From NCBI GenBank assembly GCA_014529385.2, contig CM043963.1, positions 108,790,912-108,852,911 on the forward strand: a stretch of DNA of 62,000 nucleotides, given 5' to 3'. Positions 20,396-31,357 of this stretch are shown piece after piece. Origin of the DNA: Adiantum capillus-veneris (taxonomy: Eukaryota; Streptophyta; Polypodiopsida; Polypodiales; Pteridaceae). A program made the translations under genes and the position numbers. The notes beneath the pieces were generated by a model. It was not told the DNA's origin and did not search any database. It saw nothing but the letters and a program-made list of their open reading frames with translations. The first letter of the stretch is position 1. Each line of letters begins with the position of its first letter.

Positions 20396-21787
20396 CTAGG
20401 TGCTGGCTCTAGATGGTGTACGACGTGGTGGTCCAAAGTTCATAGGTGTGGCCCTAGGCATAGCCGATGCCGGATACGACATGCTATTGCTAAATGGTAT
20501 GGCCCCACTTGAATAAGAGCTCGGATAATGCCGTTGTGGAGTGTAAGCCCTTGGCATAATTGGGGGTGTGGGAGCTACGTGGGCATGAGGTGCGATAGGT
20601 ACATGGGCTTGATGCATACCTGTAGGTATTGTTGGGGGCACTGTGCTACTAGGTAGCGGTGCAATGCTAACAAACGAGGTCCAAGGTTCACTGTAGTAGG
20701 TATCGTAGCCGTAGTGTCTCCGAGAGAGATGAACTAGATTTGGAAAAGTAAAACTACTACTTGTGGGTTCAAACTGTAGCGAAACTCCAGGCGACACAAT
20801 ATATGAAGGGTCCATTGGACTCACTGAAGGAGTTTCCATCTGTGATAGTGTCGATTGTCTGGCCTTGCACGTATCCAAGAATCTCATAAGGCCCGTTGAA
20901 GGAATGTGAATCCCTTGGTTTAACCTCTCTGATTGGATGATGTTATGGGTGATATTGCAGACTATCTGTTGCCGCTCCTCTAGACTTGTGGCGCTAGAAG
21001 TAGATTGTACAACTTCTAACCAACCTATATGGTATGTGTAACCCGTATATAGGTCAATCAAGGTTTCAGTTTGTAGGTCATATTCCCAATTTTCGTTGAA
21101 AAATAACCCTTCTAGACTTGACGTACTAGAGGTTTCCCTTGAGGTGGAAGCATTGTTGTTCCCCACAGTTTAACTCATGAGCACTCGATTGCTCGATTGC
21201 TATGCCTGTTGTCCCAGGGGTCTTTCTCTTCATGGCTCGACGTTGTTCTAGGAAACTGTCCATTTCCTCTCCCTAGCAGCTTGCATATAGCGCTCAACTT
21301 CTTGCACGTCCGTAAGACTCCTACCATCGGGTAGTAGAACTTCGGGAGGTGATTGCTTTGCAGGTTCTTCCATGAAAGCAGGGGGCAGGATATCGACGTG
21401 GATACTCTTGGGGAGTATAGGCTCTCCCTGAGATACCAAAGGCGAATCTACCTCTCTCTCACCTTTGTTAACTTCACTAGCCGCAGGTTCAGAGTGAGTA
21501 GCTCTACTAAAGGTTTCTATAAAGCAACTAAACACACTAGATCCAGGTTGTGGGGTCCAAACAAGTACGTTTTCGATTACTTGCTCTAGGTTTGGTGTAG
21601 GATGCCCTTCCATAATATCGTAGTCAGATGAAGAGTCACTAGCCGCTATGTTTGGGTCTTGGGTTATACTACCTTGGGTCCCCGCCGAGGGCTTAGAACC
21701 TAAGGTAGGTGGATATTGAGAACCCGTGTAAGTCGAAGTGCTTGCTATTTGCTCGGCCTCTAGCACACGACCAGAGCGCAGATGCAT
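20396..21787 (-). pseudogene. gag N-terminal region of L1
   Basis: The start is ATG at 21787 (MHLRSGRVLEAEQIAS). One frame runs to 21248 and a second from about 21166 to 20396, with a short disrupted stretch between. It holds QYPPTLGSKP, DVQEVERYMQAARE, FFNENWEYDLQTETL and a proline/tyrosine-rich part. The capsid core and all zinc knuckles found in L2 are missing: at about 20400 the sequence jumps to the equivalent of L2 31225. Confidence 0.85.
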
Positions 21788-22549
21788 GTGCCTTTGGCAC
21801 CCTACAACCGTCGACGGATATCCTCGGAGGTTATTCGCTTGATTTTTTGGACGTTTTGCACTCCGTTTTCACTCGTTTTTTGATGTTTTTTAATGTCTTT
21901 TTATGATCGGTTTTTGGATTAGAGTGTATGATAGCTCAAAACGAGCGTATCGTTCACGGGGTCATGGTGTGCTTTACAGCACAGGGGTCATGGTGTGCTT
22001 TACAACACAACGTTCGGTTACCCGAAGCTCCGATCATCCTCAAAAGGGTCGATTTTTACTTAGGCGTGAGGCTAAAATAAGTAAGTCCAAAGGGTGACTA
22101 AGGCATGAGCTTGGGCTTGAGCTTGGGCTTGGAGAATGTCCCGATCCCGGTTCTTCCTTTTAAATAAATAATAATAATAATAATAAATTTTAAAAAAGAT
22201 AAGGTCGTCACGATCGCGCCGTGCGCGCGCACACCTAATTTACCTACTTGTAACTAACGGAGCTACTGTTATACATTGTTTAACACAATACTACAACAAC
22301 TAATTAACTAACATATCTACTTATTGTACCTTACAGATCTAACATTATAAATCTAATACCTTATCAATAGAAAATAGTACTTTGCAGCAAAAAAATTTAA
22401 CACCTTATTAACAGAAAACAATAGTGTAGCAAAAACAAAGTTCATAAATCGTTCTCAACAGCCTCACACCTTCTTTCTCTACCTTTTCTACATCTCACAT
22501 TGCACCACAAAGCAGCATAGAGTGCTATTCAAGCTTAGTGCAAGGCATC
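21788..22549 (-). other. 5' untranslated leader of L1
   Basis: About 760 bases between the primer site and gag start, with an (AAT)n run near 22167-22190 and a CG-rich block near 22200-22235. Similar leaders occur in L-out and L2. No gene. Confidence 0.7.
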
Positions 22550-22567
22550 TCGCCGGCAACGGCTCCA
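22550..22567 (-). promoter_or_regulatory. tRNA-Asp-type primer-binding site of L1
   Basis: The minus strand reads TGGAGCCGTTGCCGGCGA, two mismatches from TGGCGCCGTTGCCGGGGA, the complement of the plant tRNA-Asp 3' end. The perfect form is in L2. Use of tRNA-Asp is typical of Athila-type elements. Confidence 0.85.
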
Positions 22568-22571
22568 AAAA

Positions 22572-23105
22572 TGTGCGCATCTGTTGCACGTGTCAAAGCA
22601 AGGGATTTGCCATACACTGTGTGCGAGCCACAAATGGCTGCAAGCACACAACCTGATTAATATAGCAAGCTCAAGAGAGCAAGGATGTGTCACTTACCTC
22701 CCTATGCTCGCCTTCCTGGAGGATTCCTCGCCGCGAAGAAGAGGGAGCTACCGCTGTGCTGCGCTCAATTGCCTCGCTGTCGCCGTGCCATCGCAATGCT
22801 CGATCACACACACTCTCTCTCTCTCTCTCACCCACACACACACACACACACACGCACAACACACAAGGAGATGAAGAAGAAGATGGAGATGAAGCAAGAG
22901 CACTCATCAATTGCACAAATGAGAGAATGAGTGATTTTTAGGTTTAGGTGACTTTTATATAAGCTCCTCCATTCACACTTGGGCGCCTATGCTTAGCCAA
23001 CTAACCCTTCAATGTTCCAGTTAGAGTGCGCCTCTCATCGGTGATCACACTTGTCCTTTTCCTATTGGATCGACAAGGCCGGTCCGTGGACGTCGGTGGT
23101 TAACA
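22572..23105 (-). repeat. 5' LTR of L1
   Basis: Minus strand begins TGTTAACCACCGACG and ends GATGCGCACA; 534 bp. TATA box CTTATATAAAAG at 22952-22963. A short (CT)n/(CA)n run lies at 22813-22852. It touches the truncated LTR of L-out at 23106 head to head. Confidence 0.9.
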
Positions 23106-23182
23106 TTCTCTCATTTGTGCAATTGAAGAGTCCTCTTGCTCCATCTCCATCTTCTTCTTCATCTCCTTGTGTGTGTGTATGC

Positions 23183-23258
<76 letters not shown>

Positions 23259-23484
23259 ATTGCGACGGCACGACGGCGGCGAGGTGGTTGAGTGCGGCAC
23301 TACGGTAGCTCCCTCTTCTTCGCGGCGAGGAATCCTCCACAAAGGCGAGCGTAGTGCGGTGAGTGACACACCCTTGCTCTTTTGAGCTTGCTAGATTAAT
23401 TTGGCTGTGTGCTTACAGCCATTTGTGGATCGCACACAGTGTACGACGAGTCCCTTGCTTTGACACGTGCGACAGATACGCATA
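23106..23484 (+). repeat. 5' LTR of L-out, U3 end missing
   Basis: Starts inside the LTR at TTCTCTCATTTGTGCAATTG, just downstream of the TATA position, and ends GATACGCATA before TTTTTGGCGC. Contains a (GA)37 run (23185-23257). The missing first part is replaced by the L1 LTR start in inverted orientation. Confidence 0.85.
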
Positions 23485-23488
23485 TTTT

Positions 23489-23503
23489 TGGCGCTGCCGG
23501 GGA
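23489..23503 (+). promoter_or_regulatory. damaged primer-binding site of L-out
   Basis: TGGCGCTGCCGGGGA, the tRNA-Asp site with three bases deleted compared with L2. Confidence 0.75.
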
Positions 23504-24165
23504 GATGACCTGCACTAAGCTTGAATAACACTTTATGCTGCTTTGTGGTGCAATGCGAGATGTAAGAAAGGTAGAGAAAGAAGGTGTGTTGCTGTTGAGA
23601 AGGATTTGTGAACTTTGTTTTTGCTGTAGTGTACTGTTTTCTCTTAATAGAGTGTTAAATTTTTTTGCTGCAATGTACTGTTTTCTGTTGATAAGGTGTT
23701 AGATTTAAGGTATTAGATCTATAATGTTAGATCTGTAAGGTGCAGTAAGTAGATATGTTAGTTAATTAGTTGTTGTAGTACTGTGTTAAACAATGTGTAA
23801 CAGTAGCTCTGTTAGTTGCAAGTAGGTAGGTAGGTGTATGTGTGTGTGCGCGCGCGTGCAGCGTGACTGCGGCGACCTTATCCTAAAAAAAAAGGTTAAT
23901 TTTTATGTATTTATTTAAAAGGAAGGATCGGGATCAGAAACATTCCCCAAGTCCACGCCCAGGCTCAGGCCTCAGCCACCCTTTGGACTTACTTATTTTA
24001 GCCTCACGCCTAAGTAAAAATTGATCCTTTTGAGGACTCGGGTAACCGAACGCCGTGTTGTAAAGCACACCATGATCCCGTGAGCGATACGCTCGTTTCG
24101 GGCTAACACACGCTCTAATCCAAAAATCGATCATAAAAAGACATTAACAAACATAAAAAAACGAG
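23504..24165 (+). other. 5' untranslated leader of L-out
   Basis: Noncoding leader colinear with the L1 and L2 leaders. It includes a GT/GC-rich block near 23837-23860 and an A-run at 23885. Confidence 0.7.
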
Positions 24166-25500
24166 TGATGTGCGCTCTGGTCGTGTGCTAGAGGTCGAGC
24201 AACTAGCGAGCACTTCGACTTACACGGGTTCTCAATACCCACCTACCTTAGGTTCCGGGCCCTCGACGGGAACCCAAGGTAGTACAACCCAAGACCCAAA
24301 CATATCGGCTAGTGACTCTTCATTTGACTACAATATTATGGAAGGGCATCTTACACCAAACTCCGAGCAAGTAAACGAAAACGTATCTGTCTCGGTCCCG
24401 CAGCCTGGATCTAGTGTGTTTAGTCGCTTTCTAGAAACCGACACTATCACAGATGGAAACTCCTTCAGTGAGTCCAATGGACCCTTCATATATTGTGTCG
24501 CCTGGAGTTTCAACACAGTTTGAACCCACAAGTAGTAGTTTTACTTTTCCAAATCTAGCTCATCTATCTCTCGGAGACACTACGGCTACGATACCTACTC
24601 CGGTGATGAGTAGGTGTGCATCAAGCCTATGTACCTGTCACACCTCATGTCCATGTAGCTCTCACATTCCCAATTATGCCAAGGGCTTAACTTCCACAAT
24701 GGCATTATTCGAGCTCTTATTCAAGTGGGGCCATACCATTTAGCAATAACATGTTGTATCCGGCATCGGCTATGCCTAGGACCACACCTATGAACTTTGG
24801 ACCACCACGTGGTACACCACCGTACGAGGTATAGGACCCGAGGGCCGCGTGTATGCCAAGGCCAAGGCAAACTCTCATCCCACATGTAGTTCCAGGAGCG
24901 CCGCACCTGTGGCCACTATACCTGCTTATTTAGGAGATTTGGCAGCATTTGCTCAAACCATCGATTGATCTATTGCTGAGAATATGCGTAACACGCCTGA
25001 TAGAGAACATAGAAGTAAGGCAATACAAATAGCCAAGCTCACACAAAAAATTTAGAGGAGACAGGGATGTGAGGAAGCATATCGAAGTGTTTGAACAAAT
25101 ATGCGATTTTCTAGGAGAACACAATGGCCTGTATAAGAGTAATGCTTTAAGCCTAACCTTAGAGTGGAAAGGATGGGGATTGATATAAAGCCCTAAGGAT
25201 GGAAGAAAAAACGATTTAATCTACTCTTAGGAGACTGTCCTTGAAAGAATACATACGAGAGAAGTGCTTTGGGGTGTAGCCTCTCAGCTCCAGAAAGCCC
25301 AACGAGAGGAAGGAGAGTTAATGAGAGATTTTATTAGTTGCTTGAAGCATTTGAATTCTCGTTGTAATCCAAATGAGCGTTTCAACAATAATCAATTGCT
25401 TGATAGATTCATTAGGGGATTACGACACGAGGATATCTACAATGACCTAGTCATTAGAGGTATCACCACTTGGGAAGCAGTCACCACCAATGCATTCTAA
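24166..25500 (+). pseudogene. gag of L-out, N-terminal and capsid parts, broken
   Basis: RSGRVLEVEQLASTST and QYPPTLGSG lead to SVFSRFLE, then an internal deletion (about 24434) jumps to the METPSVSPMDPSYIVSP segment. The capsid core follows with many frame breaks and is open at 25264-25500: LQKAQREEGELMRDFISCLK and RFNNNQLLDRFIRGLR. The same core is intact in L2 at about 29300-29880. Confidence 0.8.
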
Positions 25501-26341
25501 TTGGAGGATAATTTAATGATTCAAGGAGAAAGAGTGTCTGTTGAGCCTAAATCTATTAGCTCGCAAGCATCGGGGCATCAGCCAATGACCCTAAAGCCTA
25601 TTGCTAAGGAGCAAAAGATATCTGAGATGACTTTAGCAAATATCTTCAAGGCCATTCAAAAGAGTCTTAGAGACAATCGTGCTCCGCAAAACAATCATAT
25701 GTATCCAAGAAGGGAGCAACAATGGTGCTCAATATGCTATGGTCCGCATAGTACCAATGAATGCACTACTTTTAGAGTAAAATTCAATGGGAATTGCAAT
25801 GCATGTGAGAGGTATGTCATCAAGCTAAGGATTGCATAGTATTTAAGCGCGCGATGGCCAATAGACCAACCTTAGCATGGACAGACACACCTCGAGTGCC
25901 TGCATTGATGCTGGCCCCACCTCTTGAACAAACGTCACTACACAATGGTCCCTAGGGCCCAAAATGTTGTTCAAACAACACCCTTACCACCTACACTGCT
26001 AGGACTGGAACCACCACATCCAAGTATAACTTCTGTGAATCAAGTGGGTTGTGAGTCATCTATTGCTTGTTTGGAAGGCTGTGAGGAAGATATAGACCCT
26101 AATATTGCCTATGGGATTGATGCGCTTGAAGAAAGTCCACAATACTACATGGAGGACTATTGGGGACAAGTAGAACATGTCTATCAAGTAGCTGCTCTTG
26201 CTGCAAGAGGCCAAAATATCAATTACACTGCCAAGAGACCACCTCTTCAATGCTATGAGTGTGGAGGTCCACATCGTATGGCCGAGTGTCCTATTAGGCT
26301 ACAAAAGATCGCCACACTAATGCAAACCAATCCGGCGAGCA
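25501..26341 (+). pseudogene. nucleocapsid part of L-out gag with zinc knuckles 1-3
   Basis: Frame 25501-25839 holds CSICYGPHSTNEC (CX2CX3HX4C) and the start of knuckle 2, CNACERY, which is broken. Frame 25924 onward holds GCEEDIDPNIAYGIDALEES and knuckle 3, CYECGGPHRMAEC (about 26250-26288). The last bases GAGCA (26337-26341) are the target duplicated on insertion of L2. Confidence 0.85.
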
Positions 26342-26659
26342 TGTTAACCCTCACGGCTCACAGACACCATATCACCTACGACGTACGTTGTATTATTCAC
26401 TTGGTAGAGTCAGGTACCGGGCTTGTCGGTCCAATAGAAAAAGGGTAAGAGTGATCGCCGATGAGAGGCGCACTCTAACTGGAACATTCAAGAGATTAGT
26501 TGGCTAAGCATGGGCGCCCAAGTGTGAATGGGGTGAGCTCATATAAAAGACAACTAAACCTAAAATTCACTCATTCTCTCATTTGTGCAATTGAAGAGTG
26601 CTCTTGCTTCATCTCCATTATCTTCTTCTTCATCTCCTTGTGTGTATGTGTATGCGTGC

Positions 26660-26731
<72 letters not shown>

Positions 26732-26958
26732 ATTGCGGAGACACGACGGCGGCGAGGCAATGGAGCGCGGCGTAGCGGCGTCTCCCTTTTCTTCGCGGCG
26801 AGGAATCCTCCAAGAAGCAAGCGTAGAGCGGTGAGTGACACATCATCGTCATCTTTGAGCTTACTAGTTTAGGCTTGTTGTGTACTTGGAGCCATTTGTG
26901 GCTCGCACGCGGTGTATCGGCAAGTTCCTTGCATTGACACGTGCGACATACGTGCACA
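26342..26958 (+). repeat. 5' LTR of L2
   Basis: 617 bp, TGTTAACCCTCACGG to ACATACGTGCACA. TATA box TATAAAA at 26542-26548. A (GT)n(GA)n tract lies at 26660-26730. The downstream part ...CGGTGTATCGGCAAG is shared only with the 3' LTR at 34674-35107, confirming the pairing. Confidence 0.93.
26542..26548 (+). promoter_or_regulatory. TATA box of the L2 5' LTR
   Basis: TATAAAA in the context GAGCTCATATAAAAG. The same element is at 34691-34697 (L2 3' LTR), 38515-38524 (L-out 3' LTR) and in both L1 LTRs. Confidence 0.75.
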
Positions 26959-26962
26959 TTTT

Positions 26963-26980
26963 TGGCGCCGTTGCCGGGGA
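26963..26980 (+). promoter_or_regulatory. perfect tRNA-Asp primer-binding site of L2
   Basis: TGGCGCCGTTGCCGGGGA, four bases after the LTR end, fully complementary to the plant tRNA-Asp 3' end including CCA. Confidence 0.93.
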
Positions 26981-27753
26981 ATGCCATACACTAAGCTTGA
27001 ATGGCACTCTGTGCTTCTTTCGTGGTGCAATTTCAATTGTAGGAAGGGTAGGGAAGGAGTGTGTGTGTGTTGAGAAGAGAGATTTGGTGTTATACTGTGT
27101 GTTTTTTTGTTAATGGAGTTTTCAAAGGTACTGTGTTTATTCTCTGTGTATTAAGGTTGTTAGTTTTCTTTGTTAATGGAGTTTTCAAAGGTATTGTGTT
27201 TATTCTCTGTGTACTAAGGTTGTTAGTTTTCTGTGTACAGTAAGTAGGAAGTAGATCTCTGAGAGTTAATAGAGTGTGTTAGTGTGTAACACTAGGTGTA
27301 TTAGTTAGAAGTAGGTAGATAGAGTGTGTGTGTGCTCTCGTGCAGGCCGCGGCGACCTTATCCTTAAAAAAAATAAAAATAAAAAATTATTTTTTTTAAA
27401 AAAAAATAAAAATTTTAAAAGTAGGACCGGGATCGGGAATATCTCCCAGACCCAAGTCCAAGCTCACGCTCAGGCCCAGGTCTCAGTTGCCTTTTAAAAT
27501 TACGAATTTTAGCTTCATACATAGCTAAAAATCAATTTTTTGAGGACCAACGGGACTTCATATGCCCGAAAATTGTGTTGTAAAGCACACAACGACCCTC
27601 TAAGTGATACGCTCGTTTCGAGCTATCACACTTAAAAAAAAAATCAAACATTAGAAAAACGTAAAAAAACACGAGTGAAAACGGACGCTTAAAAAAATGT
27701 AAGCGGTTAACCTTCGAGGTTATTCGCCGACGCTTGTAGGGTGTCAAAAGCAC
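26981..27753 (+). other. 5' untranslated leader of L2
   Basis: Noncoding leader with a 63-bp tandem duplication (27110-27235) and an A/T-rich stretch at 27361-27425. No gene. Confidence 0.75.
27110..27235 (+). repeat. 63-bp tandem duplication in the L2 leader
   Basis: Two copies of a unit starting TTAATGGAGTTTTCAAAGGT, at 27110 and 27173, differing at about two or three positions. It is not seen in the leaders of L1 or L-out. Confidence 0.9.
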
Positions 27754-29883
27754 ATGCATCTGTGCTCTGGTCGTGTGCTGGAGACGAAGCAACTAGAGAG
27801 AATTTCGACTGACGCGAGTTCTCAATATCCACCTACTTTAGGTTCCGGGCCCTCGGCGGGGACTCAAGGTAGTACAAACCAAGACCCGAACATAGCGGCT
27901 AGTGACTCTTCCTCTGACTACGACGTCATGGAGGGTTTTTAAATGCCTAATCCCGATAGCTCAAGCCAAGACATGTATGCCATGGGTCCGCGGTTCGGGT
28001 CGAGCGTGCTTAGCTGTCTGAAGGAAACCTTTAGTAGAGCCACTCGCTCCGAACATGGAGCTAATGACGTAAATGAGGGAGGTGGGGAAGTAAATTCTCT
28101 ATTCGTGACCAACGTAGACCCTATGTCCTTAGAAAATGTGCATGTGAATACTTCATTCACTGCACGTCCTGACTCTTCAGAGTTATTTCCCTCCGAGGTC
28201 ATATTACACGATGGTAGAAGCCTTGCTGAAGTGCAAGAGGTTGAGCGATATATCCTTGTAGCAAGGGAAACGGAAATCGAGAGCTTACGCAAGGCGGAGC
28301 AACGAAGAGAGTTAAAAGCGAAAGCCCCTATGTCAATATCCTTGCAAAGAGAGCAATCAAGTGCTCCTGACTTAGCAACCGCTAAGGGCCAACCCCTAGA
28401 AAGGAACATTGCATCTAGCACCTCAATCCTAGATAAAGTGTTCTTAAATGAGAACTGGGAGTACGAACTACAAACGGAAACTCTGACCGACCTATACACA
28501 GGTCACACCTATCACGTGGGTTGGTTAGATGTCCTAATATCCACAATGGGTGCTACTAGTGTGGAGGATCAACAACAAAGAGTTTGTGAGGTCATCCATA
28601 GGGTCGTTGAGTTAGAGAGACAAAACAAGGGGATCAACATGCCTTCAACGGGTCTCATGAGATTCTTGGATACAGGAAAGGCTAAACAACTGACCTTATC
28701 GCAAATGGAGACTCCCTCGGTAAGTCCGATGGATCCTCCATATGTTGTTTCTCCAGGGGTCTCAGTGCAATCTGAGCCCACAAGTGATAGCTTCACCTTT
28801 CCAAGTCTAGCTCATCTTTCCCTTGATGACACCACGGCTACCATGCCTACCCCAATGATGGGCATGCCGAGAAACACGCCATGGACCTCATTTGTTAGTA
28901 AAGCACCACTACATGGTAGCTCAATGCCTGCAACAACAGTACCTGCAACAACAGTACCTACAAGTGTGTACTAATCGTATGCACCTATGGGTCATCGTAC
29001 TCATGTAGTCCCTACCCCTCCCATTGTTTCAACTACCTATGCTCCACAACCACAACACCCAAGTTCGTATTTCCATGGGACTATACCGGCTAGCATTAGC
29101 ATGTCACATCCGACGACTGCTATGCCTAGGCCCACACATATGAACTTTGGACCACCACATGGCACAACATCGTACCCAACGTGGAACCCCAGGGCTTCCT
29201 ATGCGCCAAGCCCAATGCTAATACCTACTCCACATGTAGTCTTTGGAGCATCTCCACCCACGCTGCCTGCTCACTTAGGTAACTTGGCAACATTTGCTCA
29301 AGCTATAGGTCGATCTATTGCTGAGAATATGCGTAACATGTCTGATAGAGAGCCTAAAAGTAAGGCAGTACAAATAGCCAAGCTCACACAAAAATTTAGT
29401 GGAGACGGGGATGTGAGAAAGCATATCGAAGTGTTTGAACAAATATGCGATTCTCTAGGAGAACACAATGACCTACATAAGAGCAATGCTTTAAGCATAA
29501 CCTTAAGTGGAAAGGCAGGGGATTGGTATAGAACCCTAAGGGTGGAAGAAAAAACGATTTACCCTACTCTTAGGAGACTGTTCTTGAAAGAATACATACG
29601 AGAGGGAGTACTTTGGGGTGTAGCCTCTCAGCTCCAAAAAGCCCAACGAGAGGAAGGAGAGTCGGTGAGAGACTTTATTAGTCGCTTGAAGCATTTGAAC
29701 TCTCGATGTAATCCGAATGAGCGCTTCAACAATAACCAATTGCTTGATAGATTCATTAGGGGGTTACGACATGAGGATATCTACAATGGCCTAGTCATTA
29801 GAGGTATCACCACTTGGGAAGCAGTCACCAACAATGCGATCCAATTGGAGGATAATTTAATGATTAGAAAGAGTGTCTGTTGA
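27754..29883 (+). pseudogene. gag (N-terminal and capsid) of L2
   Basis: The start is ATG at 27754 (MHLCSGRVLETKQ), aligned with the L1 start. A frameshift near 27935 moves the protein to the frame 27943-29883, which is open except for a TAA at 28972-28974. Blocks in order: EVQEVERYILVARE, FLNENWEYELQTETLTDLY, a METPSVSPMDPPYVVSP segment, a proline-rich linker, then the capsid core with LTQKFSGDGDVRKHIEVFEQ, SGKAGDWYRTLR and LQKAQREEGESVRDFISRLK. A deletion of a few bases near 29867, compared with L-out, shifts the frame. Confidence 0.9.
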
Positions 29884-30928
29884 GTCTAAATCTATTAGCT
29901 CACAAGCATCGGGGCATCAGCCAATGACCCTAAAGCCTATTGCTAAGGAGCCAAAGATATCTGAGATGACTTTAGCAGATCTCATCAAGGCTATTCAAGA
30001 GAGTCTTAGAGACAATTGTGCTCTGTAAAACGATCATATGTATCCAAGAAGGGATCAACAATGGTGCTCAGTATGCTATGGACCGCATAGTACCAGTGAA
30101 TGCCCTACTTTTAGAGTAAAATTCAATGGGAACTGCAATGCCTGTGGGAGGTATGGTTATCATGCTAAGGATTGTATAGTATTTAAGCGCGCGATGGCCA
30201 ATAGACCAACCTTAGCATGGACAGACACACCTCGAGTACCTGCATTGATGCCGGCCCCACCTCTTGAACAAACAACACAACACATGGTCCCTAGGGTCCA
30301 AAATGTTGTTCAAACAACACCCTTACCACCTTCAGTGCTAGGACTGCAACCACATCCGAGAATCACTTCTGTGAATCAAATGGGTTGTGAGTCATCTATT
30401 TCTTGTTTGGAAGGATGTGAGGAAGATATGGATCCTAATATTGCCTATGGGATGGATGTGCTTGAAGAAAGTCCACAATACTACATGGAGGACTATTGAG
30501 GACAAGTCAAACCTTTATATCAAGTAGTTGCTCTTGCGGCAAGAGGCCAAAATATCAATTACACTGCTAAGAGACCACCTCTTCAATGCTATGAGTGTGG
30601 AGGTCCACATCGTGTAGCCAAGTGTCCTATTAGGCTACAAAAGAAGGCCACACTAATGCAAACCAATCAAGAGAGCACGTCTACAATGCCCATACTCATG
30701 TGTAATCGATGTGACATAGATCATTTGATTGCGCAATGTCCAAATAATCCAAATGCACCGAAGATCACGCCATTAAACTTGATTGAAGCTACCAAGGAGC
30801 CATCACCAAGTACACCTATGGTACCAGTAAACGTACTCACACGATCGATGCTCGAAAAACAAAATTATATTCTTGAGGAAAGAGACACGGCATCAATTGC
30901 CCAATCTCCAAAAAAGAAGAAAACATGA
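29884..30928 (+). pseudogene. nucleocapsid of L2 with four CCHC zinc knuckles
   Basis: Four knuckles lie in one frame: CSVCYGPHSTSEC (about 30066-30104), CNACGRYGYHAKDC (about 30136-30177), CYECGGPHRVAKC (about 30588-30626) and CNRCDIDHLIAQC (about 30702-30740). Three are CX2CX3HX4C and one is the classic CX2CX4HX4C. Stops at 30026 (TAA where L-out has CAA) and 30497-30499 (TGA where L-out has TGG) interrupt it. The end is lysine-rich. Knuckles bind element RNA during packaging; four is more than the usual one or two. Confidence 0.88.
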
Positions 30929-31357
30929 ATGAAGAGATCGCAAAAAGCAGCGAAGTCAGACCCCAGTTCAAAGACCAACATAGGGACTGGTGATGACCCC
31001 GTATATATGAATGACGCTGAAGAGGATACTGATTCAGGTGAAACCATGGAGACCAAAACGACCACTAAGATAGAAACCAACAAGGAATATCTTCATGAGC
31101 CACAATGGCCAGGATCCAAGAAGAAGATAAGAACTTATCCAAACCCTACAGAGGAGATTGAACGAGTCAAGCAATTAAGGAGTTTGGTAGAAGATACCCA
31201 AAGGGATCTAGAAGCAGCACCTAGGCAGATCTAGATTACAGACACTGTATTCCCTACGCAATATCAACCTCACCAAGTCCATAGATCCTTAGCCATACCT
31301 AGTGTCATCTAAGAAGAAAGTGACTTAAAGTCATGGGAAAGTGGGCGTACTCACTTC
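30929..31357 (+). pseudogene. linker between nucleocapsid and PR1 of L2
   Basis: An acidic-to-basic, threonine-rich linker (DDPVYMNDAEEDTDSGETME...), then EEIERVKQLRSLVEDTQRDL, which may form a coiled coil. Stop TAG at 31232-31234, and TAA near 31310. Not a known domain. Confidence 0.7.

Larger units (their letters stand above)
15683..23105 (-). mobile_element. non-autonomous gypsy element L1 (gag-protease, no RT or integrase)
   Basis: A complete element on the minus strand with two LTRs (534 and 559 bp), a tRNA-Asp primer site, gag, two retropepsin domains, a proline-rich tail and a small extra ORF. The internal region is about 6.3 kb and nowhere shows RT, RNase H or integrase motifs. Compared with L2 it lacks the gag core and zinc knuckles; the break is near 20400. 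This layout fits the class of terminal-repeat elements with only gag (TR-GAG) or LARDs, but with added protease. Flanks TTACT (left) and TTCTC (right) do not form a target duplication. Confidence 0.85.

Noticed and set aside
23051-23385. Long frames rich in RE or SL repeats over the GA/CT tracts (also 14169, 15805, 22584, 26560, 34682, 38536, 51559)
   Set aside because: Simple translation of microsatellites within LTRs; they appear on both strands and in several frames.
26963-26980. Fragment of a tRNA gene
   Set aside because: Only 18 bases complementary to the tRNA-Asp 3' end exist, at the exact primer-binding position; no cloverleaf.
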